64,000 nt of DNA from Acytostelium subglobosum LB1. Taxonomy: Eukaryota > Evosea > Eumycetozoa > Acytosteliales > Acytosteliaceae. The notes beneath the pieces are model-generated. The model was not told the origin of the DNA, ran no database searches, and saw nothing but the letters and a program-made list of their open reading frames with translations. Below, one piece after another: positions 46,138 through 55,449 of the stretch; position 1 is the first letter of the stretch; every line of letters starts with the position of its first letter. The DNA lies in assembly GCF_000787575.1 (NCBI RefSeq), contig NW_012236522.1, positions 558,001 to 622,000 of the forward strand. The letters run 5' to 3'. The translations under genes were made by a program, and so were the position numbers.

Positions 46138-47167
46138 ATGGATCAACATAATGAATACTATGATTATGATGATAGTCATGATAGTAATGATAATGGATAT
46201 GATTATGAACATGAGAGTATGATTGACAAGTACTCATTGTTATTATCATTGACACTTATATTCTTGTCATTCTTCTTATGGAGAAATTCAACTCTATTAC
46301 CAAGAATATATACTGATATATCAACTTATATAAGTAATACATATACATCATGGAGATATCCAAATCAATCACAACATCAACAACAACAACAACAACAACC
46401 TCAAACTCAACAATCCCAACAAACAAGTGATCAACCTTTTGATGAAACACATAACAATGTTGATGTTGATGACTTGGTATCAATCAACATCATTCAGCGA
46501 GAGACAACACATCATCGTAGATTCAGAAGGTCACGTGTCAGTACTGTTGCCGAGCTCAAATCATACGTAAGTCTGCCATGTCCCGTGGACTTCATTGGAC
46601 AATCACTTCAAAGTTGCTAACATGTCTCCCATCCGACCATCCGACCATCCGACCATCCGACCAACTGAACCTTAGTTATTCCCCTTTGATATGCAGAATG
46701 GCAACAGGGTAATGTTTATATATGGTGGCCGATCAATGATTGATTCCAATACATTGGTCTCTTATGGTGCTGCTTTCGACGACCCTTACGCAGTCCCACC
46801 GACAATACATTGTATAATACGACCTCCAACAGACCAACCAGATCAACAACATCAACAACAGCAACAACAACAGCAGCAACAACAACAACATCAACATCAT
46901 CAACAACAATCAGTTGTTGTAACCTCATGGATGACATCAAAGAGTCTGTACACGCTCACTGGATTGTTCTTGGCGGCCTTGTGGAGTTTCCAAATCACAA
47001 GACCCAAATACTTTGATCGAATGGCCACACTACTGTTACTAGTCTTCACTATTGGATGGGGCTACAGCTTCTATGCATCAACTGCCAATGCGACTGCGGC
47101 TGCCCGTGCGGCCAGAGCTACAGCCCAGGGCGCGCCACCCCAAGCTCAAAACCGACAATACTATTGA
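46138..47167 (+). CDS. TMUB-like transmembrane ubiquitin-like domain protein
   Basis: Two exons, 46138-46566 and 46676-47167, give 306 residues. An acidic N-terminus (Asp/Tyr-rich) precedes one hydrophobic segment at about 35-50 (LLLSLTLIFLSFFLW). After a glutamine run comes a ubiquitin-like fold at about 105-195 (SINIIQRETTHHRRFR, VAELKSYLFP, NRVMFIYGGRSMIDSNTL, IHCIIRPP) that crosses the intron. A second Gln/His run follows, then two C-terminal membrane helices (LTGLFLAALWSFQI, LLLLVFTIGWGYSFYA). This is the layout of TMUB1/TMUB2, linked in animals to ER-associated degradation. The order of domains is the main evidence; identity is low. Confidence 0.75.
46631..46662. repeat. 8-bp tandem repeat in the TMUB-like intron
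   Basis: Four exact, uninterrupted copies of ATCCGACC lie within the single intron of the TMUB-like gene, just before the 3' splice site at 46675. The unit is unlike the AATC-type tracts in other introns here. Confidence 0.9.
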
Positions 47168-47253
47168 GCCGATCGATCAATCAATCAATCAATATCAGCG
47201 CATTGTTCATTACACTCATTCATCGTTGTCATATCATGGTAGTTTATTATTTG

Positions 47254-47937
47254 TTATGTTGCAGGAAGGATTACATTGCCACTGCAACTCCATCCGTTCA
47301 ATGCTGGACAGCTCATCAGCTTCAGGTCCTTGGTCAAACAGAATGCAACGGTCACCAAACGATTGCCTGTGCATTGGATCAGTGGTGTGACGCCAAACTG
47401 TTTGGACAAGGCATCTACAACACTTGGCGCCGAGTAGGTTGCGTTGTCCGACGGCAGGATATTGAACTGGGCTAGTCCGCCCGTAATGTTGTACGTCTGA
47501 TAGATGTGCACCGTGGCGAAGAAGTAGTCGTGCAGGTCGGCCAGCGGACCGGTGATTGAGCATGTGCCATGCTTGCTCCACTCATGTGCCCAAAAGTCTG
47601 GGTTGGGTCCTGTCAGCGAGGGCCAGATCGTGTCCAACTGTGGCTCAATGTCGGCGATCTCATCGACATCGAATGGCTGGCCCTTGCAGAAACTTGGATA
47701 GCTTCCATCATTATTGTTTGGCCACAGACCGTGGATAGTGAATGCCTCTCTTTCCTTGCCTGGCAAACATGATTGAGTATCACAGAATGAGTATATCCAT
47801 TGCTCGACGAATAAATAAAAGTCAAAGTCACCAGGATCACCTCCTTCATATATCATTCCAGCTTTGGTCGTTCCAATCAATAATATTATAGTTATTATAA
47901 ATATCTTTATATTATTATTATTATTATTATTTATCAT
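47254..47937 (-). CDS. Secreted ribonuclease T2
   Basis: A single exon of 227 codons from the ATG at 47937; an upstream in-frame codon would add 22 residues with no role. After MINNN comes a hydrophobic signal peptide (IKIFIITIILLIGTTKAG). The two catalytic blocks are present: CAS1 FTIHGLWPNN and CAS2 FWAHEWSKHGTC, with both catalytic histidines and the conserved Glu/Lys. Cysteines fit the family disulfide pattern. It cleaves single-stranded RNA in acidic lysosomal or extracellular compartments, where it serves nutrition in a phagotroph. It converges on the TMUB-like gene with stops 87 bp apart. Confidence 0.95.
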   Translation of the reverse strand: MINNNNNNNIKIFIITIILLIGTTKAGMIYEGGDPGDFDFYLFVEQWIYSFCDTQSCLPGKEREAFTIHGLWPNNNDGSYPSFCKGQPFDVDEIADIEPQLDTIWPSLTGPNPDFWAHEWSKHGTCSITGPLADLHDYFFATVHIYQTYNITGGLAQFNILPSDNATYSAPSVVDALSKQFGVTPLIQCTGNRLVTVAFCLTKDLKLMSCPALNGWSCSGNVILPAT

Positions 47938-48656
47938 TTTTAAGTATATATATAAATTTGTATATGTTTGTGTTATTGTTATAATATTTGTAGTTGTAAT
48001 CAATTTGAATGATTCATACTTTTAATCAATCATGTGATCATTGTTCACTGATCAAGCCTATCCAGGATAGCAGGCAGTTCACGAACATTCTGAACCGGAT
48101 TGTGGTATCATTAATTTAAAGAATGTAATACACTCGTACCTCACTCTTAGTAGTCACTCAACATACCCCCAAACACACCTAAATCAGCTTATCAATCAAT
48201 CACCAATTCAATCACTAGGGGTCGACAAAGAGGTGTGGGTTCCAGAGTATCTATTTCCGTTGGATACACACATTCACTAACACCCTCATCTTGATTGATA
48301 CAACATACATCTCCACACTTAAGTAAATCCAATGTCGACTTCGTTAGAGTACCGGTTCAACTTGGTGTACCTCTAACAACTCTGATCACCTAATTGGTAT
48401 TTGTATCGTCTTTGATTAATATATTTAAAAATAAGGTTGTATTATACAATTTAACTGGCGATCATCATCCATCTTATCGGTATTAATATTATTAAAGTTA
48501 TTAATAACTTTAATTATATATATATAAATATTATTAATAAACATTTATAAATTATAAAGTGCTCAAATGGATTGATTAATCAATTGATTTGTTAATAATA
48601 TACACAAGTTTGTGATGTATTGTAAAGAGACGGACGGACCGACCGTCACAAAGGGT
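47938..48656. other. Intergenic region, nothing recognised
   Basis: Upstream of the RNase T2 gene (AT-rich near 47938-48000) and 3' flank of the F-box/LRR gene. A short inverted repeat GTTAGAG...CTCTAAC lies at 48341-48378. No coding frame looks real. Confidence 0.45.
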
Positions 48657-50804
48657 TTATTCCCATTCGGATAGGAGGTTCTTTTGGAAAAGTACATGGA
48701 GGAAGTCTTCTTTGATTGGGAATGGCTGTGGCTGTGATTGTTGTGTTCGCTCCAGGTGTTTGGATATTCGTCCAAAGCATATTGGTTGCTTAACTGATGA
48801 TACTCGTTCAATACTCAACTTCTCCAAACTTGTTGTTCTCTTGATATTACTGTCGTCTTCACTATTGTTGTTGTTGTTGTTATTATTGTTGTTATCGTCT
48901 TTGAAATTGTTGTAGGATGGTATGATGTGATTCAACAGTCTGTTGACTGCCTGATCTGGACAGTATGGATCAAGTTTGAGTGATAGACTGACAAAGTAGT
49001 TGGGTGCCTTGGCAAGGAATAGCATGTCGATTAGGTAGTCGATCAACTCCTCACTCGAGACAATGAGGTAGAGACTGAGTGTATGTAGTTCGCCAATCTT
49101 TAGTTGACTGATCGATCGCAGGAATGCCAAGACATCCACGTCAACAGCCTCCACGAGTGTGCACTTTACATGTCGTATCGAGTGATTGGTCGAGAGCAGT
49201 TCGGTGATGGCATTGACACTGGTCAGCTTGCCAACCTCAATCGTGTGCAGACCTTGATGTGTGAGTAGTGCTCGCATCACTGATGGTGGGAAGTTGACCT
49301 GGTAGAACTGGAATGTCTGCAGTGTGGAGCACGTGTCGATGAACTGTTCGATGTCCTTGGACTCCTTGTCATTGAGTTGGAATCGATTCTTGTAGAATGG
49401 CGTGAACCTGAGGTTCTTGAGAGCTGGATGATCCCTCAGCGCCAGGAATATCAGGTCGAATGGCTCGTCGTAGCTCAATGATATGAGTGAGATGGTCTCC
49501 AATGACTTGTTGGTCGCAAAGAACTTGGCCAGATGTTGCATGGCCGTCGTAGTGATCGTGTAGAAGCTCTCAATGATCAGTGTCTGCAAGTGCTGTAGCT
49601 GTTGAAGGCCAGAGAAGATAGTGATAACCAGTGACTCGGGTATGTTGAAGTGACTCAGTATCAGTGTGTTCAATGAGGGGAAGATCGGGAAGAATGAAAG
49701 GGGTCGCGGCATGGGCATGGTGCTCAAGTGACTGGCCTCCTCTTGGAAGATGTTGGAGAGGTTGAGCTTGGTGAGCGCGGGCAGCTGTGCGGGCAGTTCG
49801 TGGAGGGATGTCGAGCGGAAGTCAATCTTGTTGCTGCAGAATGTGAACGACTCGAGACTGACTAGGCGGGCAATGCATCGACACAGCTCCTCGTCCAAAC
49901 TGCTCGTCGCGTATAGCTTCAACTTGGTGAGACGGAGGTTGGGCAGCTTGAGCAGTGAAATTAAACTGTGTTCAGAGTATCCAGTGATGCTGAGATTGGT
50001 CAAAGCTTGGTAGCAAGTCGACGACTGAAGGTATCTGTCTGTTAGCTGTTGGATAAAGTCGCCGCTACTGCTGCTGTCGCCACTGCTTTGCTGCTGGACG
50101 ATATGTGATATCATTAAGGGATGGAACAGCTTGAGTGATGAGAGTGTGGTGGATGTGAGCGCGGTCAACACACTGACGAGGTCGGGATACTGGTCGACGG
50201 AGAAGTCGCAAGTTGATAGGGAGAGACGAGTGAGTGGCGTGTAGCGTATGAGTGAAAGAAGGAAGTTGGGCGAGGACAGCATCGACTCGATCGATATGCT
50301 TCGGATCAAGGGCATCGAAGGCATGGTGAGTGAGGGCAACTCCACGCCCTTGATAGCCATGCAACCACGCTGCTTGGTCAGGGAGTAGCGCGTGACGTCA
50401 ATGTGGCCAAACTGAATGGAGCGGCCATCGAGCAAGCCGTGCTGTGCCAGACGAAGCATTCGACGCAGGTCCTGGCCATCTTGTATGAAGAGCTGTAGTC
50501 GAGGAGTCAATCGCGGTACGATGTCTCGTGCGAATCGTTTGGCCAACAGACCGTAGCGCGCCACCACGTTGTTCACATTGTCATAGCGATCGATGTAACA
50601 GTAGCTACGATCGTTACGAACACGATTGTTACAGAACTCAAAGGGGTGCAGTACATAATTGAATATCTTGATCAACAACTGACTAGAGAGTGATGAGAGT
50701 GTTGAAGTCATCGATGTATTTGGCTTGACTACGACAACATCATTCGAATGTGTGGCTGAATGAGGAGGTGAGTGAGGGGCAGGTGTGACTGATGTTGCGA
50801 CCAT
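48657..50804 (-). CDS. F-box / leucine-rich repeat protein
   Basis: A single exon of 715 codons. After a Ser/Pro/Thr leader an F-box-like segment occurs at about 35-75 (LSSQLLIKIFNYVLHPFEFC). The body is a series of leucine-rich repeats, for example PALTKLNLSNIF, LRLTKLKLYATSSLDEELCR, FPSLNTLILSHFNIP and LQHLQTLIIESFYTITTTAM. An asparagine run lies near the C-terminus (codons near 48860-48895). Probably a substrate receptor of an SCF ubiquitin ligase, as for the other dictyostelid F-box/LRR proteins. No orthologue recognised. Confidence 0.78.
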   Translation of the reverse strand: MVATSVTPAPHSPPHSATHSNDVVVVKPNTSMTSTLSSLSSQLLIKIFNYVLHPFEFCNNRVRNDRSYCYIDRYDNVNNVVARYGLLAKRFARDIVPRLTPRLQLFIQDGQDLRRMLRLAQHGLLDGRSIQFGHIDVTRYSLTKQRGCMAIKGVELPSLTMPSMPLIRSISIESMLSSPNFLLSLIRYTPLTRLSLSTCDFSVDQYPDLVSVLTALTSTTLSSLKLFHPLMISHIVQQQSSGDSSSSGDFIQQLTDRYLQSSTCYQALTNLSITGYSEHSLISLLKLPNLRLTKLKLYATSSLDEELCRCIARLVSLESFTFCSNKIDFRSTSLHELPAQLPALTKLNLSNIFQEEASHLSTMPMPRPLSFFPIFPSLNTLILSHFNIPESLVITIFSGLQQLQHLQTLIIESFYTITTTAMQHLAKFFATNKSLETISLISLSYDEPFDLIFLALRDHPALKNLRFTPFYKNRFQLNDKESKDIEQFIDTCSTLQTFQFYQVNFPPSVMRALLTHQGLHTIEVGKLTSVNAITELLSTNHSIRHVKCTLVEAVDVDVLAFLRSISQLKIGELHTLSLYLIVSSEELIDYLIDMLFLAKAPNYFVSLSLKLDPYCPDQAVNRLLNHIIPSYNNFKDDNNNNNNNNNNSEDDSNIKRTTSLEKLSIERVSSVKQPICFGRISKHLERTQQSQPQPFPIKEDFLHVLFQKNLLSEWE

Positions 50805-52012
50805 TCTATCTATCTATCTATCTATCTATCTCTATCTTATTAGCTAATACAATATAATGTGTATATGATTGATGAATGAATGAGGTGCAAACAAATAAAC
50901 AAAGCAGCAGCTTGTGATCTGATCCCAGAGTGCACGTCAAAGGCTATTAATTATGTTTGTTATTTAACATATGTTGGTAATACCAAGCAAGCCAATGCAA
51001 TGCAATGCAGCCAGCCAGCCAGCCAACAACAACACCACTAGACACATTGACAGCCATCCAACCATATGGATGACCCTTGTTGACTCAGACTTGGACTCAG
51101 CTGTCACAGTCAACACACACAGACAGAGCAGCCCATTACTCTACCTCCAACACAATTTTGACTCGTGACTCTGTGTGACTCACCAATGCTAATCTCCAAG
51201 TCACCTTAATGTGTGTGGATTCATTCATTCTATCTCTCTCTGTGTTGATCTCCAAAGATGTGTGTGGGCAATCAATCGAACAAATAATTGTCAAAGAGAT
51301 ACAAATAATATTATTATGTGTAAACATATAAAAATATATATAAACACATATTTGGTTAATTACTTGATATAGACAAAGATCTTTAATGATGAGGTATACA
51401 ATTTTTTTTAGGATTTTTTTAATTATTATTAATATTATTTGTAATCATTCATCTGAGATGGGATCTTGATTGTTTATCACACACGCACACTCACAATCAT
51501 ACACAACAACAAGTTCTTCTCTCACGGTCATCATTAACCCAACCATCAAAATAATAAAAATTTGATTTATTATGTTTTTGTTGTTGTTTTTTTTAAGCTT
51601 TGAGGTGAGGAGGTTGTCTTTCAATCCTTGAGACAGACATAAACAACATCATTATTTTTCATTCATTCAAGCATTAATTCATTCATTTTGTATATTTCAT
51701 TATCACTTTTTAATCAATCTCTCACTCAGCACCATCAATCAATCAATCATTATCTTCAATCATCATTCGATAGACAGACGCTGACTTGGTAATACCTACT
51801 ACCTTGTGTATATAATCATAAATATATATATATTACATATTACATATTCAATCAATCAACAAATCCAATTCAATTTATTATTTATATAGCGTCCAACATT
51901 GTTGTTGTTGTTGTTGTTACAGTAATACCAATCAAATCAAATCAAATCAAAAGAATAGCATTGTGCACATTTTAAACAAAATACAGAAAGAAACAGCAGA
52001 AGTGTAGACAGA
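50805..52012. other. Long divergent intergenic region upstream of G-beta
   Basis: It begins with a (TCTA)n microsatellite at about 50805-50832. Positions 50980-51230 are more balanced, with CCAGCCAGCCAGCC near 51010 and repeated GACTC motifs. From 51300 to 52000 the sequence is very AT-rich with T-runs, (TTG)n at 51900-51915 and (AATCA)n just upstream of the G-beta start. No gene is supported; it holds the control region of two genes. Confidence 0.5.
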
Positions 52013-53368
52013 ATGACAGATATTTCAGAAAAGATTCAACAGGCTCGCAGAGATGCTGAGGCAATGAAGGAGCAAATTAGAACCAACAGAGATGTTATGA
52101 ATGATACTTCTCGTATGTAGTCATTCAGTCAATTAGAATGATTATTATGAAACAAGATTGGACTGACACCTTATCTCCCTCATCATCAACATCAATGATA
52201 TACAGTGAAGGTATACACACGTGATCTTCCAAACTTGCCAAAGCTTGATGGAAAGATTAAGGTCAGGAGAACATTGAAGGGCCATCTTGCCAAGATCTAT
52301 GCCATGCATTGGGCTGAGGACTCTGTTCATCTTGTGTCTGCCTCCCAAGACGGCAAGCTCTTGGTCTGGGACGGTTTGACCACCAACAAGGTCCACGCCA
52401 TTCCACTCAGGTATGTTGTCGTCGTCGTCACGTGAACACAGTCAACAATATCTAACAACTTATTATTATTATTATTAGATCATCATGGGTAATGACATGC
52501 GCATATTCACCGACCGCCAACTTTGTAGCTTGTGGAGGTTTGGATAATATCTGTTCGATTTACAACCTGCGCAGCAGAGAGGTGCCAATCAGAGTGTGCC
52601 GCGAGCTCAACTCGCACACTGGTTACTTGTCCTGCTGCAGATTCCTCAACGACAGACAGATTGTTACTAGCAGTGGTGATATGTCTTGCATTCTCTGGGA
52701 CATTGAGAACGGAACAAAGATCACCGAGTTCTCCGATCACAATGGTGATGTCATGAGGTATGTTTGCGCGACCCATCCATCCATCCATCCATCCACCGAC
52801 CAACAAACCAACACTAACATCAATCAATCAATCAATCATAATAATAGTGTATCTATCTCACCAGACAAGAACTACTTCATCTCTGGTGCTTGTGATGCCA
52901 CCGCCAAGTTGTGGGACATCCGTGCAGGCAAGTGTGTCCAGACATTCACTGGCCACGATGCTGATATCAACGCCGTGCAGTACTTCCCCAACGGTCTGTC
53001 GTTCGGTACTGGATCGGACGATGCCTCTTGCAGACTGTTTGATATTCGTGCTGACCGTGAGTTGATGCAGTACACCCACGACGTCATTCTTTGTGGCATT
53101 ACCTCGGTCGGCTTCTCGCTGTCTGGTCGCTTCATGTTTGCCGGCTACGACGACTTTTCATGCAACATTTGGGACACGCTCAAGGGCGAGCGTGTTGTCT
53201 CTCTCACTGGCCACGGCAACCGTGTCTCTTGCCTTGGTGTCTCTGCTGATGGCATGGCTCTCTGCACAGGAAGCTGGGACAGTCTCCTTAAGGTATGTGA
53301 TAGTAGTAGCAGCTCAACCAACAAATGGATACTAACTCACAATCAATCAATCATAGATCTGGGCTTAA
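52013..53368 (+). CDS. gpbA: Heterotrimeric G protein beta subunit
   Basis: Five exons, 52013-52112, 52206-52410, 52479-52757, 52848-53292 and 53357-53368, give 346 residues, matching the known dictyostelid length of about 347. The N-terminal helix ([20 protein letters not shown]) is the gamma-binding coiled coil. Seven WD40 repeats follow, including [59 protein letters not shown] and [11 protein letters not shown]. The last exon holds only ATC TGG GCT TAA. In Dictyostelium the single G-beta is needed for chemotaxis to cAMP and folate and acts at the plasma membrane with G-gamma. Introns carry AATC tracts before the acceptors. Confidence 0.97.
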
Positions 53369-54023
53369 ATGTAATCATTATTGTTGTCAACAATATGAAA
53401 TCAAACAATCAAACAATCAATCAAACAATCAATCAAACAATCAATCAAACCCATGCAGCTCAGCTCAGCTCCTTCCATCTTTCTTTCCAACCTCCTCTTT
53501 CCTCTCTATTGCAATACTTCGTCGTCCGTCTCTATGTCAATCCTCCTCTCATCCAAATATACTCGTTATGCTTTTTCTTTCACTCCTACCTACCCTTTCA
53601 CTTTGCCCTCATCATTCTCTTCTCTTATCCCTTCATTACACCACCGCACGCCACTGCTTTCGCCATGGTTGTTTCTCTCTCTTCAGTTACATAAGTCTGG
53701 AACCTGTCCAAATTGTTTTATTTTTTGATAGAGTCCAACAACAACATCTTTCCCCATCTATCAAACAAACAATCAAACAACAAATCCATAAATAAACATC
53801 CACTACTCAATCAATACTGGATCACTCCAATTGCCAAGGCATTTTCCTCAACCATTGAACGACAATTCTGGTAGCCCAGCTTTTGTACTGACATAGAGGT
53901 TGGAGACAGATGAGATATGAGCTAATCAAAGTATAATAGGGAGTGAATTTATTAATTCAAGTATTTAGTTATTGTGTTTGGTGTTGAATGGCAGTAGTGC
54001 TCTTGAATAGGTCTTCAAATCAC
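53369..54023. other. 3' flank of G-beta with a pyrimidine-rich stretch
   Basis: (CAAT/CAAACAAT)n repeats occupy 53395-53450. Positions 53455-53700 are strikingly rich in C and T on the plus strand, without a recognisable protein. AATAAA lies at 53791. The rest is AT-rich 3' flank shared with the convergent small gene ending at 54024. Confidence 0.5.
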
Positions 54024-54287
54024 TTATAGATTAAGACTTAAAAAGATTTCAGAATCATCAAGAACACCTGGAACATATAATTTAATATCGGTAATGGTAT
54101 TAAGGAGTGCAGTTGAGTTGGTTGACTGGGAAACTCCATCGACTAACTTGGTCTGAACCCGGCTGTTATTGGCAGAGTTGGAGGTCATTCCTGTGAGGTT
54201 GGCAAGTGATTCTGGAAAAAACAAATGGAAAGAGTTAGTTTTTTTGATTATTAAATGAAGGAAAAGTATGAACATACTGTACAACAT
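54024..54287 (-). CDS. Very small dictyostelid protein, tandem copy 1
   Basis: Two exons, 54278-54287 (10 nt, ATG TTG TAC A) and 54024-54211, give 65 residues: MLYKSLANLTGMTSNSANNS then VQTKLVDGVSQSTNSTALLN and a tail ending SLNL. The donor is GTATGT and the acceptor follows a T-run (TTTTTTCCAG). A sister copy with the same gene structure lies 490 bp upstream at 54775-55052. The tiny first exon with a phase-1 intron, the Ser/Asn-rich first half and the small size resemble the hssA/sigN-type developmental gene families of Dictyostelium. Compared with its sister, the Gly/Leu-rich C-terminus is replaced by a different tail. Function unknown. Confidence 0.6.
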   Translation of the reverse strand: MLYSMFILFLHLIIKKTNSFHLFFPESLANLTGMTSNSANNSRVQTKLVDGVSQSTNSTALLNTITDIKLYVPGVLDDSEIFLSLNL

Positions 54288-54774
54288 GATACATATAAAG
54301 AATAAAGTATTATTGATTAATTGATTGAATAACTAAGGGTAGATAAAATATATTCCTATTAAATAGTCTTGGGTCTTGAAGAGATAGACTTATTACATTA
54401 TTTGTAATTGAGGCATCGGCAAATCAATATTAATATAATAATGAATGAATATTTTTCGGAGATAATGTAAATAGACTGATAATAACTAATAAAATCCAGC
54501 AATACAAGCCAGTATACTACCCCTCGAACGACACATATTTTACATTATCTGATATATATTTACTTTGTTCTACTTTCTTTTCTGTGATCGATCGATTCCC
54601 CCTAATTGACAAACATATATTAATACTACTAGAACAACTATAATTTGATATTTTATTAATATTAATATTTTTGATTATTAATCAATCTTTTTCTGAAACA
54701 ATTGAAATTGATACTTTTTGATTGGAATGTTTGGCTGAGATAAGAGTGGATTGGTAAATCCTGTGTATATTTTT
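54288..54774. other. AT-rich spacer between the two tandem small genes
   Basis: Very AT-rich. An imperfect 13-bp inverted repeat (AGATAATGTAAAT with its partner ATTTTACATTATCT) lies at about 54459-54552. No coding frame is supported. Confidence 0.45.
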
Positions 54775-55052
54775 TTAAATAAAGTTGTTAAACGGAAATA
54801 TTAGCCCCATTTGGACTGCTAGAATTCCACCAAGACCAAGTCCAATGGCGCCATTAATCATTCCAACTGTTGAGTTAAAAGACTGAGAGACTCCACCGGC
54901 AAACTTTGTTTCAACCAAAGAGTAATTGACAGGGTGGATGTGATTCCCGAGAGCTTAGAAAGTGATTCTGTAGAAATAATACACAGTTTGTTAATAAATG
55001 TATTCAATCAAAGTAGATCAATTGTAATATTTATTTACATACTGTATAACAT
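54775..55052 (-). pseudogene. Tandem copy 2 of the small dictyostelid protein, frameshifted
   Basis: Exon 1 is 55043-55052 (ATG TTA TAC A) and exon 2 starts at 54967, giving MLYKSLSKLSGITS. Compared with the sister gene, one base is missing shortly after ACATCC (around 54930), so the original frame stops early. The other frame continues the homology: YSLVETKFAGGVSQSFNSTV, then a Gly/Leu-rich end (MINGAIGLGLGGILAVQMGL) with a stop at 54775. The Gly-hydrophobic end is the feature expected of hssA/sigN-like proteins and is lost in copy 1. Either this copy is a recent pseudogene, or a base was lost in sequencing. Confidence 0.6.
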
Positions 55053-55449
55053 GTTTTAGATTAATTTATTAATTTATTGATTGAGGTAGATATTAACTAA
55101 TCATTTTGATTTGGTATTATTTATAGTTCCTGTAGCTTAAGTTGGTATGCTATTACTCGTCATTTGATTAACAACACTTTACTCAATTATAAAATATTCG
55201 AAAAGATGTTAGTTGACTCATAATAGATGCTTAACTGATCATCACCCGAAGTGCTGGAATACAACTATCACTTTTATTATTATTATTATGATCTCCATCA
55301 TTCTATGTCACTCTCTCCCTCTCTTCTTTTTTGTTGTTATAATTACAATTGTGGAGCAGATAATAATAATGAGGATGTGGACTTGTATCCTGAGCTCTAC
55401 CGGCATTTGGATATCATGTTGTTGTTGTTGCTGTAGTCGTCTGTCGTTT
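55053..55449. other. Intergenic region, nothing firm
   Basis: Upstream of the small gene copy and 3' flank of AP-2 mu. A TCCTGTAGCTTAAGTTGG at about 55131 resembles a tRNA A-box, but no B-box or cloverleaf follows. A plus-strand frame here runs into the complement of AP-2 mu and is not a gene. Confidence 0.45.

Noticed and set aside
46631-46662. Short regular repeats as a possible CRISPR array
   Set aside because: Direct, spacer-less 8-bp tandem copies inside a eukaryotic intron; there are no unique spacers and no cas genes.
53281-53694. Extension of the G-beta frame through the last intron
   Set aside because: The spliced end KIWA matches the family exactly and the extension is repeats and pyrimidine-rich DNA; it would arise only by intron retention.
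54459-54552. Inverted repeat as ends of a MITE
   Set aside because: The arms are imperfect, only about 13 bp and in very AT-rich DNA; no target-site duplication was visible.
55131-55200. tRNA-like A-box (TAGCTTAAGTTGG)
   Set aside because: No B-box, no anticodon stem and no acceptor stem pairing could be found within 120 bases.
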